Positions 48,490 through 58,234 are shown, counted from the first letter of the stretch. The stretch is DNA of 64,000 bases from Allopusillimonas ginsengisoli (GCA_005239165.1 RAPG01000004.1:274936-338935); one strand, 5' to 3'. Program-made: numbers and translations. The notes: generated from the letters alone by a model not told the origin.

Positions 48490-49536
48490 ATGTCAATCAA
48501 AAAACATATTTTGCGCCGCTTTTTACCGTTTGCCCTGGTCCCGCCATGCATGCTCTTTGTCATTGGCATGACAGCACAGGCCAAAAATGGTGAGCAGGCC
48601 GATGTACAGGTCAAAACTGAACTGCGTAAGCCTCATGTTGTGCATCGTCAAAACCTGCGGCCCATCGTCTATGAAGGTTCAGGTTCAGTAAGGCGGGCAA
48701 GTCTGCAAACGGATCAAGACGACATTATTATCCGCCGGCCTGCCGATGCTGATGAAAGCCAGTCACCCGCCCTTAAAGCCGTGCTGCGATCCGAAGTGGC
48801 GTTTGTTCAAGATCTCAAAAGCGCTTCAGTGCTGTACGACAAAAACAGCGATGAAGTACGACCTATCGCATCAATCTCCAAACTGATGACTGCGCTGGTG
48901 GTTGCCGAAGCGAAGCAGCCTATGGACGAAATACTGCAAATCGCTGATGCCGATGTTGACCGGCTGCGTCATTCTCGCTCGCGTCTGCGGGTAGGCACTG
49001 AGCTTAGCCGGGCAGACATGATGCACCTTGCGCTTATGTCGTCCGAAAACCGGGCGGCCCATGCGCTGGGCCGCTATTACCCTGGCGGCATGCCCGCTTT
49101 TGTGCGCGCCATGAACGACAAGGCTCGCGCGCTGGGTATGCGCAGTACACACTTTGTTGAACCCACCGGTCTTTCAAGTGACAATGTTTCATCGCCCCGC
49201 GATCTGGTCAAGCTTCTGAAAGCCGTCAATCACCAGCCCATTATTCATCGCTACACCACCGACGACCGGTATCAAGTCGCAGTGGGCAAGGGTCGTACGC
49301 TTGTTTATAACAATACCAACCGACTGGTCAAAAATTCTGACTGGAACATCCGCATATCAAAGACCGGCTTCATCAACGAAGCCGGCGAGTGCCTGGTTAT
49401 GCTTACCCGCATCAACAACCGCGACGTCGCCATCGTACTGCTGAACTCTTCTGGCCATTACTCACGCATCGGCGACGCCGTGCGCATCCGCAATCTGGTT
49501 GAAAACAACGGCGGACGCATAGTGGCAATGCTGTAA
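48490..49536 (+). CDS. pbpG: D-alanyl-D-alanine endopeptidase, PBP7/8-like
   Basis: About 348 residues. A signal peptide (RRFLPFALVPPCMLFVIGMTAQA) precedes a poorly conserved linker of about 70 residues. The S11 peptidase domain follows, with active-site motifs SISKLMT (SxxK), SSEN (SxN) and KTG in RISKTGFINEAGECL. LYDKNSDEVRPIASISKLM and HFVEPTGLSSDNVSSPRDLVKLL are typical of PbpG. It cleaves DD-crosslinks in peptidoglycan in the periplasm. The start at 48490 is chosen because the signal peptide follows; ATG 48448 would add 14 residues. No clear ribosome site precedes either. Confidence 0.9.
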   Translation: MSIKKHILRRFLPFALVPPCMLFVIGMTAQAKNGEQADVQVKTELRKPHVVHRQNLRPIVYEGSGSVRRASLQTDQDDIIIRRPADADESQSPALKAVLRSEVAFVQDLKSASVLYDKNSDEVRPIASISKLMTALVVAEAKQPMDEILQIADADVDRLRHSRSRLRVGTELSRADMMHLALMSSENRAAHALGRYYPGGMPAFVRAMNDKARALGMRSTHFVEPTGLSSDNVSSPRDLVKLLKAVNHQPIIHRYTTDDRYQVAVGKGRTLVYNNTNRLVKNSDWNIRISKTGFINEAGECLVMLTRINNRDVAIVLLNSSGHYSRIGDAVRIRNLVENNGGRIVAML

Positions 49537-49550
49537 AGCGCCGCATCAGC

Positions 49551-50369
49551 ATGTGTATTGCTTATCTGGCCATTAACGCGCACCCCGACTGGCCATTATT
49601 TATCGCCGCCAACCGTGATGAGTTTCATCATCGCCCCACAGCCCCGGCACGCCCCGATGCACTGGGGCCTGACATCATTGCGGGCATTGATCTGCAAGGG
49701 CATGGCAGCTGGCTGGGCATGACGCGGCAGGGCCGGTTCGCCCTGATCACCAATTACCGCGATCCCGCACACCTGATACCTAATGCGCCCACACGGGGTC
49801 AGCTCGTCAGTCGGTTTTTGCAAAGCGACATGACACCGCAGGCTTACGCAGAGCAAGTACAGCGCGACAGCCAGGCTTACAACGGGTTCAACCTCATTGT
49901 CGGAGATCTTCACAGCGCACAGTATGTCGGCAATCGCACAAAACAGACACAACCGGCCAGCCTCGCGCCGGGACGCTATGTGCTGTCCAATCACTTGCTG
50001 GACACGCCATGGCCCAAAGCACAGCGATTGCGTGACGCGCTCGATGCTTTCCCGTTGAACATGCTTGAGCGCTCGTTAACCGAGGTATTCGAAATACTTC
50101 AAGACGAAACAACAGCGCGCGACGACATGCTGCCCCGCACCGGCCTTAGCCTCGAACGTGAACGTCTGCTGAGCAGCCCATTTATTGTGAGTCCTGACTA
50201 CGGAACACGATGCTCCACGGTTATTGCCGTGCATGCCAGCGGGCAGACGCTATTCAGTGAAATCAGCTATACCCCTGCCGGCAGGGTCGCGCGTCGTCAC
50301 GACTGGCCGTTTGACCTCTATATGCAAGAGGCCAGCAACAGCCAGGCGTCCAGACCAGTCCGCAACTAG
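49551..50369 (+). CDS. NRDE family protein (TANGO2-like)
   Basis: 272 residues beginning MCIAYLAINAHPDWPLFIAANRDEFHHRP, which holds the conserved Cys-2 and the NRDE motif. WLGMTRQGRFALITNYRDP, YNGFNLIVGD and the late YGTRCSTVI also fit. The Cys-2 would become an N-terminal nucleophile if Met is removed. The biological role of bacterial members is not settled; the human homologue affects lipid and heme handling. It follows pbpG by 14 bp and may share its transcript. Confidence 0.9.
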   Translation: MCIAYLAINAHPDWPLFIAANRDEFHHRPTAPARPDALGPDIIAGIDLQGHGSWLGMTRQGRFALITNYRDPAHLIPNAPTRGQLVSRFLQSDMTPQAYAEQVQRDSQAYNGFNLIVGDLHSAQYVGNRTKQTQPASLAPGRYVLSNHLLDTPWPKAQRLRDALDAFPLNMLERSLTEVFEILQDETTARDDMLPRTGLSLERERLLSSPFIVSPDYGTRCSTVIAVHASGQTLFSEISYTPAGRVARRHDWPFDLYMQEASNSQASRPVRN

Positions 50370-50575
50370 TCATCTCTCATGCGCTCTGACAGGGCCAATG
50401 GCAAACCATGTCACCTGGGCGACGTTTGACGCAAATTTGGATCATGGCACCGATGCTATGGATGAGTACAATCAAAAATACGTGAGGCCCTGCGTACAGT
50501 CATTGATACCGCAATACTTAAGCAGCGGCGCTCCCCTGCCGACTCCAGACCAGAAGCTTATTTACGGAGAACAAC

Positions 50576-51043
50576 ATGCGCAAGACACATACCAGAACGC
50601 ACACCCTTTCAAAAGCAGCGGCAAGCCTGTGCCTCGCCCTGGGTGCGATGCTATCCACCGCAGCCTGGGCGCAATTACCCCAGGCGCAGACCCAGAATGG
50701 CATTGAGTACGTAAGTGGCGGCATAGGTAAAGAAGAGTCTGATGCATTCAAGGCCGCCAAGTCGCAGTACCCCCTGGCGCTTACTTTTGCCAGCCAGGCC
50801 GAGGGCAGCCCGGCTGTCGCCTATGCAGGCAATGTGCAGGTGGTTGTGCGTGACGAGCATGACGCCAACGTGCTTAACGTTACGTCTCCCGGCCCGCTTT
50901 TTCTGGCCCGGCTCTCGCCCGGCAGCTATCAGGTATTTGCGACCTACAAGGGTGAAACGCAGTCAAAACAGATAACCGTTACTTCCGGAAGCACCGCAGA
51001 TCTCAGGTTTCTGTGGAAGCGCCCCGCGTCAGGCGCAGACTGA
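50576..51043 (+). CDS. Small secreted protein with a carboxypeptidase-regulatory-like fold
   Basis: 155 residues. A signal peptide (SKAAASLCLALGAMLSTAAWAQ) is followed by a short motif GIEYVSGGIGKEESDAFKAAKSQYPLALTFAS and a beta-sandwich region (VQVVVRDEHDANVLNVTSPGPLFLARLSPGSYQVFATYKGET, ending KQITVTSGSTADLRFLW). This looks like the carboxypeptidase regulatory/PEGA type of domain common in periplasmic proteins. I do not recognise a named gene. The start has a GGAG site 8 bp upstream. Confidence 0.75.
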   Translation: MRKTHTRTHTLSKAAASLCLALGAMLSTAAWAQLPQAQTQNGIEYVSGGIGKEESDAFKAAKSQYPLALTFASQAEGSPAVAYAGNVQVVVRDEHDANVLNVTSPGPLFLARLSPGSYQVFATYKGETQSKQITVTSGSTADLRFLWKRPASGAD

Positions 51044-51088
51044 TTGCTTCAGCCTGGCCGCAGGGCATTCTGCTTTGATACGGTTTGA

Positions 51089-51865
51089 TCAATGCACTGT
51101 TTTGCGGGAGGGCTGGCCGTGCTCTGGTGCTGTCAGTTTTTGCTGCAGCGTGCCGAGGGCTTCTTCCCAGCTACGCAATGGCACACATGTTTGCAGCCTC
51201 AGAACCGCTTGATTAATCAGTGTTTCATGCAGCTCGTGCCCAACGCCGGACGCCACATCAAGCGTGGCGTCGCCTTTAAGCTCTCCCAGCCGGCTCAAGG
51301 TTGCTTCTACCTCATCAGCAGAAATCTGCTGGTCATCAGCACCATGGAAAAAATGCAACGTGGTGGTGGGGGGGGCCTTGGCGGGAATTCGGGCATACAG
51401 CCCCGAAAAAGCCAGCACCCGGCCAGCCAGTCCCGAATGAGCATGAGCCGCTTCAAGGGCCACTGACGCCCCTTGCGAGAACCCCGCCAGCGCAGTGTGC
51501 TCTCCGGTCAGGCCGTAGCTTTGCTGAAGTGCGGCGATCTGTCCGATAAGTGTAGGCAGTACCTGAGCGACACGCTCCGGGTAATTGCCCGCGTCGATTT
51601 CTTGTGGTCTGATCCAGTAATACGTTGACGCCTCTTCTTCAGATTGCGTCTGAGCGCCCTGCGTGTCTGTTGACAACTGCTGGCCGGCATAAGGCAACAC
51701 GATCATCGCTGCCGGAAATGCTTTTCCGATGGCGTCAGCCAGCGGAAAAAGCTGCCGAGGGTTAGCAGACTCACCATGTAACAGAACAAAAAGCAGTTGT
51801 GGTTTCTGGTTGCGGGGCATAAAAACAAAAGGCTCGGGTAATCCGGGCTTCGCAGCCGTTGCCAT
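51089..51865 (-). CDS. Carboxylesterase/phospholipase family protein (YpfH-like)
   Basis: 258 residues of the alpha/beta-hydrolase esterase_phd/YpfH type. LFVLLHGESANPRQLFPLADAIGKAFPAAMIVLP is the oxyanion region, nucleophile Ser is in LAGFSQGASVALEAA, Asp in FFHGADDQQIS and His in ASGVGHELHE. It hydrolyses short acyl esters in the cytosol. The start at 51865 (MATAAKPG) has AAGGAG 6 bp upstream; an ATG at 51871 abuts that site and is less likely. It converges with the small secreted protein gene. Confidence 0.88.
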   Translation of the reverse strand: MATAAKPGLPEPFVFMPRNQKPQLLFVLLHGESANPRQLFPLADAIGKAFPAAMIVLPYAGQQLSTDTQGAQTQSEEEASTYYWIRPQEIDAGNYPERVAQVLPTLIGQIAALQQSYGLTGEHTALAGFSQGASVALEAAHAHSGLAGRVLAFSGLYARIPAKAPPTTTLHFFHGADDQQISADEVEATLSRLGELKGDATLDVASGVGHELHETLINQAVLRLQTCVPLRSWEEALGTLQQKLTAPEHGQPSRKTVH

Positions 51866-52061
51866 ATCCATCTCCTTATACAGCTTGCTTCAGATGATTT
51901 TAAAGAATAGAAGCAAGGTGTTTAGTGAAAATTGTACGCCAGAAGCCAGCTGTCGATGTGCCCCCCTCTGACTAAGACAGACAAACCGTGCTGCGAGCAA
52001 GCAATCAGGGTAGATAAGCCCTGCCTGACACCTGCCAGACAATTGGCCTGGCATTGATTTT

Positions 52062-52081
52062 TACTGTATATTTAAACAGTG
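52062..52081 (+). promoter_or_regulatory. LexA (SOS) box of the imuA-imuB-dnaE2 operon
   Basis: TACTGTATATTTAAACAGTG contains CTGT-N8-ACAG and matches the proteobacterial LexA consensus almost perfectly. It lies 97 bp before the imuA start. The only long upstream extension of imuA (from 52079) would begin inside this box and is rejected. Confidence 0.92.
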
Positions 52082-52177
52082 TTAATACTGCCTGTCTGCA
52101 AGCATCTCTGGCTTTTCGCATACTTTGCGAGGCCTATGCCAGCGAGGCCAAAACTGCCCAATTACGGCATAAAGCCT

Positions 52178-52906
52178 ATGACAACTTTGCACTCACCTTT
52201 GCTGCAGCATCCTGAACGCATTCACCCGGCATTATGGCGCGGCTCACAATTATTTCATGGCCAGGCCACTACAGTACGCACCGGCTTTGCCACGCTTGAT
52301 GACGAGCTACCCGGTCATGGCTGGCCGCTCAGCTCGCTTATAGAAATCATGCCCAGCCAACCCGGTTGCGGCGAGCTTCGTTTGCTGCAGCCGGCCCTGA
52401 CTGCACTTGATACAGAGCGAAGCATCATGCTGGTCAATCCGCCGCATAGCCCTCATTTTCATTGCTGGCTTAACTGGGGCCTTCATGACCGCAGGCTGGT
52501 CTGGATTCGCCCTCAAACCCCGGGCGACACACTATGGGCCGCCGAGCAAATTCTTAAACACAACGCCTGTTCTGTTTTGTTGTGCTGGGCTAGCCAGGTA
52601 CACCCTGCCTCTTTGCGCCGCCTGCACCTGGCCGCCCGACAAAGCGGTGTCTTGTTCATTATGCTGCGCCCTCCGCTTGTTGCCCGACAGGCCAGCCCTG
52701 CTCCGTTGCGTCTGGTTTTGCAACCTTCCATGCAGGGTACAGCCATTCATATTGTCAAACGTCAGGGTCCTATTTGCGACAAACAGCTACCCATCAATTT
52801 TTATCCGGATCCTGCTCCGTACTCCACCAATACTCATGCCACTCTGGATCAGCCTTTATCTGCCGACGCACAGCCTGGACATCAGCTTCCCGAACTGGTC
52901 CGCTGA
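52178..52906 (+). CDS. imuA: SOS mutasome component ImuA
   Basis: 242 residues. LWRGSQLFHGQATTVRTGFATLDDELPGHGWPLSSLIEIMPSQPGCGELRLLQPAL is the ImuA start, a RecA/SulA-like fold with no canonical Walker A (SQPGCGEL replaces it). WIRPQTPGDTLWAAEQILKHNACSVLLCW and RLHLAARQSGVLFIMLRP follow. ImuA connects RecA and ImuB in error-prone translesion synthesis. It is the first gene of imuA-imuB-dnaE2, behind a LexA box. Its last 71 bases overlap imuB in another frame. Confidence 0.9.
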   Translation: MTTLHSPLLQHPERIHPALWRGSQLFHGQATTVRTGFATLDDELPGHGWPLSSLIEIMPSQPGCGELRLLQPALTALDTERSIMLVNPPHSPHFHCWLNWGLHDRRLVWIRPQTPGDTLWAAEQILKHNACSVLLCWASQVHPASLRRLHLAARQSGVLFIMLRPPLVARQASPAPLRLVLQPSMQGTAIHIVKRQGPICDKQLPINFYPDPAPYSTNTHATLDQPLSADAQPGHQLPELVR

Positions 52907-54419
52907 CACCATGGCTGCCGTACTCGACAAAGGCCGTGTTCTTTTGTGTACACCCGCTGCTGCGGCAAAAGGCGTGCGTCCAGGCACAAGCGCAGACACC
53001 GCCCGCGGACTGGTGCCCAACATACAACTGGCCTGCGATGCCCCCCATGCACGATTTCGACACTTACACGACACGGCACTAAGCTTGCTGCAATACACAC
53101 CAAATGTCAGCTTTTTTGAAGGCCAGGCCATACTGCTTGAAGTCAGCGCCAGCCTCAGCCTGTTTCGTGGCCCGCGTACGCTTTGTCATCGCATACACGC
53201 CACCTTGCGCAACCAGGGTGCGCACGCGCGTCTGGGCATGGCACCCAGCGCCGTTGGCGCATGGGTGCTTTCGTGCCAGCCGTCAGGCCGGCGTCGCATA
53301 CTCGCCACACACCAGCTGGCGCAGCGTCTCGATGCCTTGCCGCCACAGGTACTACCCGCAGCGCAGCCCTATTCTGACTGGCTCGAAGGCATAGGTTGCC
53401 GCACCCTGAAACAGCTCCGGGCTCTTCCCCGCAAAGCACTGCAACAGCGCAGCAGCCCGCTGCTGCTGCAGCAGGCTGATGCAGCCTACGGACAGGCACC
53501 CGAAATTTTCAACTGGTTTGAAGCGCCTCCTACGTTTTCACAAGTCTGCGAAATGACTGAACGCATCGAACACTGCAACGGCATCCAGGCCGTAGTCATG
53601 CGGCTCATAGAGCAGTTGGGCGGCTGGCTTCAGGCCAGGCAACTGTCTACACGCAGCCTGGACATCTGCCTGCATCACGAAAAAGGACGTCACGCACGCC
53701 CCCCTACGCAGGTAGCACTTCATGTGTCTGAAAATACGTGGCAACCACACGATTTCCTGCCTGTTCTGCGTGAGCGGCTACAGGTCCTCACCCTGCCCGC
53801 TCCAGTCATCACCATAAGGTTGTCTGTCACGCAAACAGCTACCCGACCAACCCACAGCGGCACACTGTTTCCAGAACCTGCCCAGTGGCTGCATCAGGAG
53901 CGACGCCTGCTTGACCTTTTACGCGCTCGCCTGGGCGATCAAAACGTGCTCGATAGCCAGCCCGTCGCAGACTATCGACCTGAACACGCCAATCTGTGGC
54001 GTCCTGACCATGACAGCCAGACCGATTCGGCCATGCTCTCTAAAAAAAGCGCATCACGCACTCGATCCCGGCCTGCGGTCAAGCCGCATACTGCTGTTGC
54101 CTCCACCACAACAGGCACTGCAAAACCCCGAACTGCCAAAACTACCATGCCGCCCCGCCTGGCCATGCATAGCCGTCCTTTTTGGCTGCTCGACCCGTCA
54201 CAACCGTTGACGGTCGTCGCCAATCGCCCCCTATACAACGGGAAAAGCCTGTATCTAATCCACGGGCCCGAGCGCCTTGAAAGCGGTTGGTGGAGCCCCA
54301 CAGGGCATGAGCGACGCGACTACTTCATTGCCCGCGACGCCAATGGCGCGCGCTACTGGCTTTATCGACAACGCGAAAGCCAAGGTGCAGGGTGGTTTCT
54401 GCAGGGGCTGTTTGGCTAA
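52836..54419 (+). CDS. imuB: Y-family polymerase-like SOS protein ImuB (catalytically inactive type)
   Basis: 527 residues from MPLWISLYLPTHSLDISFPNW. The Y-family fold is recognisable (VLCTPAAAAKGVRPGTSADTAR, LLEVSASLSLFRGPRTL, HARLGMAPSAVGAW, IGCRTLKQLRALPRKAL). However, the first Asp-x-Asp metal site and the SxDE motif are absent, as expected for ImuB. Between about residues 390 and 440 lies a Ser/Thr/Lys/Arg-rich linker. SGTLFPEP stands where a clamp-binding motif (QxxLF) usually occurs, without the Gln. ImuB acts as a scaffold between ImuA, the sliding clamp and DnaE2. The long upstream open frame (to 52407) lies within imuA. Confidence 0.9.
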   Translation: MPLWISLYLPTHSLDISFPNWSADTMAAVLDKGRVLLCTPAAAAKGVRPGTSADTARGLVPNIQLACDAPHARFRHLHDTALSLLQYTPNVSFFEGQAILLEVSASLSLFRGPRTLCHRIHATLRNQGAHARLGMAPSAVGAWVLSCQPSGRRRILATHQLAQRLDALPPQVLPAAQPYSDWLEGIGCRTLKQLRALPRKALQQRSSPLLLQQADAAYGQAPEIFNWFEAPPTFSQVCEMTERIEHCNGIQAVVMRLIEQLGGWLQARQLSTRSLDICLHHEKGRHARPPTQVALHVSENTWQPHDFLPVLRERLQVLTLPAPVITIRLSVTQTATRPTHSGTLFPEPAQWLHQERRLLDLLRARLGDQNVLDSQPVADYRPEHANLWRPDHDSQTDSAMLSKKSASRTRSRPAVKPHTAVASTTTGTAKPRTAKTTMPPRLAMHSRPFWLLDPSQPLTVVANRPLYNGKSLYLIHGPERLESGWWSPTGHERRDYFIARDANGARYWLYRQRESQGAGWFLQGLFG

Positions 54420-54436
54420 CAAGCCACCAACACACC

Positions 54437-57400
54437 ATGTCTCATACCACTTCCTCTCTGGCTGGCTACGCCGAGCTTGACTGCCTGTCTAACTTTACGT
54501 TTCTGACCGGTGCCTCACACCCCGAGCAGCTGGTTGAGCGCGCCGCGCGGCTAGGCTATCAGGCTTTGGCGCTGTGCGACGACTGCTCTCTAGCAGGTGT
54601 GGTGCGGGCCCACACCGAAGCAAAAAAGCACGACATCAAACTCATCATCGGCAGCCGTTTTCGTCTGGACGGCATGGAAATCATCGTACTGGCCCGCAAC
54701 GCAACCGGCTATGGCGATCTGTCAGAACTCATCACTCTGGTGCGTCGTCGCAGCGCTAAAGGTAGCTACCAGCTCAGCCTGGACGACATCATTAGCGCCG
54801 GGCCAGGGTATGAGCATTTGAAACAGCTTCCTCACTGCCTTGCTATTTACCGGCCTGCCTATGGCGTGGCTGCCAATGTGCTCGAAACACACTTATCACT
54901 TCTTCAGCAGGCGTTCCCCAACCGCTTGTGGCTGGGGCTGGGGTTACACCACCATCATGCCGATGCAGCACATCGGCTGACCCTTGAGCAAGCCGCGCAG
55001 TGTTTTGCATTAAAGCTGGTCGCTCTCGGCCAGGCCGAGATGCACACACGCTCACGTCAGCCCGTACATGATGCGCTCGCGGCAATCCGCCAAAAACAGC
55101 CTGTACAGCGTTGCGGCTACACCCTCAAGCCCAATGCCGAGCACTACCTGCGCAGTCGTCTGCGACTGGCGAATCTCTACCCCGCACACGCCCTGCGCGA
55201 AACCCTGCACATTAGTAACCTGTGCCACTTCAGCCTGGAAGAAATCCGCTACCAATACCCACGAGAAATCGTACCTGATGGCATGACGGTCGGCACCTAC
55301 TTGCGTCAGGAAACCTACGCCGGAGCACGCCGACGCTATCCGTCAGGCCTGAGCGACAAGGTACGCAGCCAGATCGAAAGCGAGCTCGCCATTATTGCCA
55401 GCCTCAACTATGAGCCATACTTTCTGACGGTTTACGACATTGTTCAGTTTGCACGCGGGCGCGGCATTCTTTGCCAGGGGCGAGGCTCAGCCGCCAATTC
55501 GGCAATCTGCTACTGCCTGCACATTACCGAAGTTAACCCTGAAAACGGCAATACACTGTTTGCCCGCTTTATCAGCCAGGCACGCAAAGAGCCACCTGAT
55601 ATCGATGTTGATTTTGAACACCAACGCCGCGAAGAAGTCATTCAGTACATCTATAACAAATACGGAAGAGACCGCGCAGCCCTGACAGCCGTTGTCAGCA
55701 GCTACCGCATCCGCAGCGTGCTCCGCGATACGGGCAAGGTGCTGGATCTCGACCCCGACCTGGTTGCCCGGGTTGCACGTTCGTTTCACTATTGGGATGG
55801 CAAGCAGGGCTTGCTTGATGCGCTGGCGCAGCAAGGTCTGGACCCTGAAGGCCGCAGCGCCAAAGCCTGGGCCTGGCTGGTAGACAAACTACTGGGCTTT
55901 CCCCGGCACCTGTCCCAGCACCCGGGCGGCTTTGTCATTGCGCGCGACAAACTGTGCCGTCTGGTGCCCATCGAGAATGCCGCCATGCCTGACCGCTGTG
56001 TGGTGCAGTGGGATAAAGATGATCTTGACGCCATGGGGCTGCTCAAGATCGACGTGCTGGCGCTGGGTATGCTGTCAGTTTTGCAGCGTTGCATGAAGCT
56101 GGTAGAAGCGCGTCGCGGTCATCCGTTGCCGCTGCAAGATATCCGCAACGATGACCCCGCAACCTATGAAATGATACAGCGCGCCGACACCATAGGCGTG
56201 TTCCAGATCGAGTCGCGAGCACAAATGAGCATGCTGCCCCGCCTCAAACCGCGCGAGTTTTATGATCTGGTCATACAGGTGGCCATTGTGCGCCCAGGTC
56301 CAATTCAGGGAGGCATGGTGCACCCCTATCTGCGGCGACGCAACGGCGACGAAGAGGCCACCAGCCCCACACCTGAAATCGCCCGCGTACTACAACGCAC
56401 CCTGGGCGTACCTATTTTTCAGGAACAGGCCATGCAAATTGCCATGGAGGCGGCGGGCTTTACCGCCGATGAGGCTGACCAGCTACGTCAGTCGATGGCA
56501 GCCTGGCGGCGCAAAGGCGGGGTTGACCGATTCCGGCACCGCCTTGTATCGGGGTTAATGGCTAACGGTTGCTCTGAAGATTTCGCTCACGCGCTGTTTC
56601 GGCAACTGGAAGGTTTTGCTGAATACGGTTTTCCTGAAAGCCACTCGGCCAGCTTCGCCAAGCTGGCCTATATAAGCGCCTGGTTCAAATGCCATGAGCC
56701 TGAGGCCTTTCTGGCTGCATTGCTCAACTCGCAGCCCATGGGGTTTTATGCGCCCAGCCAACTGGTACAAGATGCACGCCGTCATAACGTCACGGTATTG
56801 CCTGCAGACATCATGGTCAGTGGCTGGGAATGCACACTAGAGCAAAAAGACACAACAAGCCAGCGCCCTGCTGTCCGCCTTGGACTAAATTGCATCAAAA
56901 GTCTGTCTAAAGAAGCAGGGCTGCGCATAGAAGCCGCTCGCCGGGCAAGCGTATTTACCTCAATACACGACGTAGCAACGCGGGCGGCACTCAACCGCCA
57001 CGATCTCGACGCCCTGGCGGCCGCCAATGCACTGCAGACATTAAGCGGTCACCGCAGGCAGGCGCGCTGGCAGGCGGCAACCCCTGCACTGCAGGGCATG
57101 CTGCGCCACGCTCCCATACAAGAGAGCGAGAGCCCCGAACTGCCAGCCCCCTTAGAAGGCGAAGACATCGTGGCTGACTACCAGTCGCTGGGCCTGACGC
57201 TGGGCAGACACCCGCTGGCCTTGCTGCGCGACACCTTGCAGGCAAAACGTTTTGCCACAGCCAGCATGATGAACGACAATTACCCAGACCGACGGCTGGC
57301 CCGCGCCTGCGGCATTGTTACAGTACGTCAGCGCCCGTCTACCGCCAACGGCATCGTTTTCGTAACCCTTGAAGATGAAACCGGCAACATCAACGTCATT

Positions 57401-57574
57401 ATCTACCCCGACCTGGCCCAGCGTCAGCGTGCCGAGCTGATCAATGCCAAACTACTGGGTGTGTATGGCGTGTGGCAGCGGCAGTCGAGCATCTGCCATT
57501 TAATGGCTTCCAGGCTTATTGACCTGACACCGTTACTCGGTACATTGCCTACACGCAGTCGTAACTTTCATTAA
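54437..57574 (+). CDS. dnaE2: Error-prone DNA polymerase DnaE2 (ImuC)
   Basis: About 1045 residues from MSHTTSSLAGYAELDCLSNFTFLTGASHPEQLV. An N-terminal PHP domain is followed by the C-family polymerase core: GRGSAANSAICYCL, catalytic Asp pair PPDIDVDFEHQRREE, third Asp in GLLKIDVLALGML, FQIESRAQMSMLPRLKPREFYDLVIQVAIVRPGPIQGGMVHPYLRRR and the FPESHSASFAKLAY helix-hairpin region, ending in an OB-fold. DnaE2 is shorter than DnaE1 and performs the mutagenic step of SOS repair with ImuAB. It begins 17 bp after imuB; no clear ribosome site is seen. Confidence 0.95.
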   Translation: MSHTTSSLAGYAELDCLSNFTFLTGASHPEQLVERAARLGYQALALCDDCSLAGVVRAHTEAKKHDIKLIIGSRFRLDGMEIIVLARNATGYGDLSELITLVRRRSAKGSYQLSLDDIISAGPGYEHLKQLPHCLAIYRPAYGVAANVLETHLSLLQQAFPNRLWLGLGLHHHHADAAHRLTLEQAAQCFALKLVALGQAEMHTRSRQPVHDALAAIRQKQPVQRCGYTLKPNAEHYLRSRLRLANLYPAHALRETLHISNLCHFSLEEIRYQYPREIVPDGMTVGTYLRQETYAGARRRYPSGLSDKVRSQIESELAIIASLNYEPYFLTVYDIVQFARGRGILCQGRGSAANSAICYCLHITEVNPENGNTLFARFISQARKEPPDIDVDFEHQRREEVIQYIYNKYGRDRAALTAVVSSYRIRSVLRDTGKVLDLDPDLVARVARSFHYWDGKQGLLDALAQQGLDPEGRSAKAWAWLVDKLLGFPRHLSQHPGGFVIARDKLCRLVPIENAAMPDRCVVQWDKDDLDAMGLLKIDVLALGMLSVLQRCMKLVEARRGHPLPLQDIRNDDPATYEMIQRADTIGVFQIESRAQMSMLPRLKPREFYDLVIQVAIVRPGPIQGGMVHPYLRRRNGDEEATSPTPEIARVLQRTLGVPIFQEQAMQIAMEAAGFTADEADQLRQSMAAWRRKGGVDRFRHRLVSGLMANGCSEDFAHALFRQLEGFAEYGFPESHSASFAKLAYISAWFKCHEPEAFLAALLNSQPMGFYAPSQLVQDARRHNVTVLPADIMVSGWECTLEQKDTTSQRPAVRLGLNCIKSLSKEAGLRIEAARRASVFTSIHDVATRAALNRHDLDALAAANALQTLSGHRRQARWQAATPALQGMLRHAPIQESESPELPAPLEGEDIVADYQSLGLTLGRHPLALLRDTLQAKRFATASMMNDNYPDRRLARACGIVTVRQRPSTANGIVFVTLEDETGNINVIIYPDLAQRQRAELINAKLLGVYGVWQRQSSICHLMASRLIDLTPLLGTLPTRSRNFH

Positions 57575-57741
57575 TTGGCCTAGTTGCCGCCTGAAGAAAC
57601 ACAAGGGCGCCCACCAATGGTTGTTTACGCCAGAAATTGCCTGGCCCTGGCTGGCCCAAGCTGGCTGCGCCCCATAATAAGCCGCCTGGCATTCCACATT
57701 TATCCATTAAAATACGTACTTCTTCACAAAGGAAAACCACC

Positions 57742-58200
57742 ATGAGCAACACGCTCAAGCAACAGATTTCTGATGCCGTCAAAACCGCCATGCGCGCCAA
57801 AGACTCAGCCCGTCTCGGCACGCTGCGTTTGCTGCAGGCTGCCATCAAGCAAAAAGAAATCGACGATCGCACCGAACTCAACGACGCTGAAATTGTTGCC
57901 ATTATCGAAAAACAGGTCAAACAGCGCCGCGAGTCTATCGCTGCTTTTGAACAGGCTGGTCGTGTAGAAACGGCAGAGCAAGAAAAAGCCGAACTGGTCG
58001 TACTGCAAGAATTCCTCCCGCAGGCCGCCCCTCAAGAAGAAATTGATGCAGCCATTGCTGCCGCCATTGACGAAGTGACTGCAAGCGGCATTACCGGCGG
58101 ACCCGCAATGGGCAAAATAATGGGGCTGTTAAAGACACGGCTGGCAGGCCGAGCCGATATGGCTGCCCTGTCGGCTCAGGTAAAGGCACGGCTGGCGTAG
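57742..58200 (+). CDS. GatB/YqeY domain-containing protein
   Basis: 152 residues covering the YqeY fold: LKQQISDAVKTAMRAKDSARLGTLRLLQAAIKQKEID, EIVAIIEKQVKQRRESIAAFEQAGR and ITGGPAMGKIMGLLKTRLAGRADM, related to the tRNA-binding tail of GatB. Its role is not firmly known; an amidotransferase-linked function is assumed. The start at 57742 has an AAGGA site. In many genomes it follows rpsU, which is absent here. The 167 bp upstream hold no gene. Confidence 0.9.
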   Translation: MSNTLKQQISDAVKTAMRAKDSARLGTLRLLQAAIKQKEIDDRTELNDAEIVAIIEKQVKQRRESIAAFEQAGRVETAEQEKAELVVLQEFLPQAAPQEEIDAAIAAAIDEVTASGITGGPAMGKIMGLLKTRLAGRADMAALSAQVKARLA

Positions 58201-58234
58201 TGACTCAGGCCTGCTGCACACGCATCAGGCCTGG

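Noticed and set aside
50224..50706. Plus-strand 160-residue frame between the NRDE gene and the secreted protein gene
   Set aside because: It overlaps both real genes out of frame, has no domain and no ribosome site.
52079..52177. Longer imuA start
   Set aside because: The start would lie inside the LexA box and the added residues are not ImuA-like.
52407..52835. N-terminal extension of the imuB frame
   Set aside because: It is a shadow of imuA; ImuB proteins begin with a sequence like MPLWISLYLP, found at 52836.
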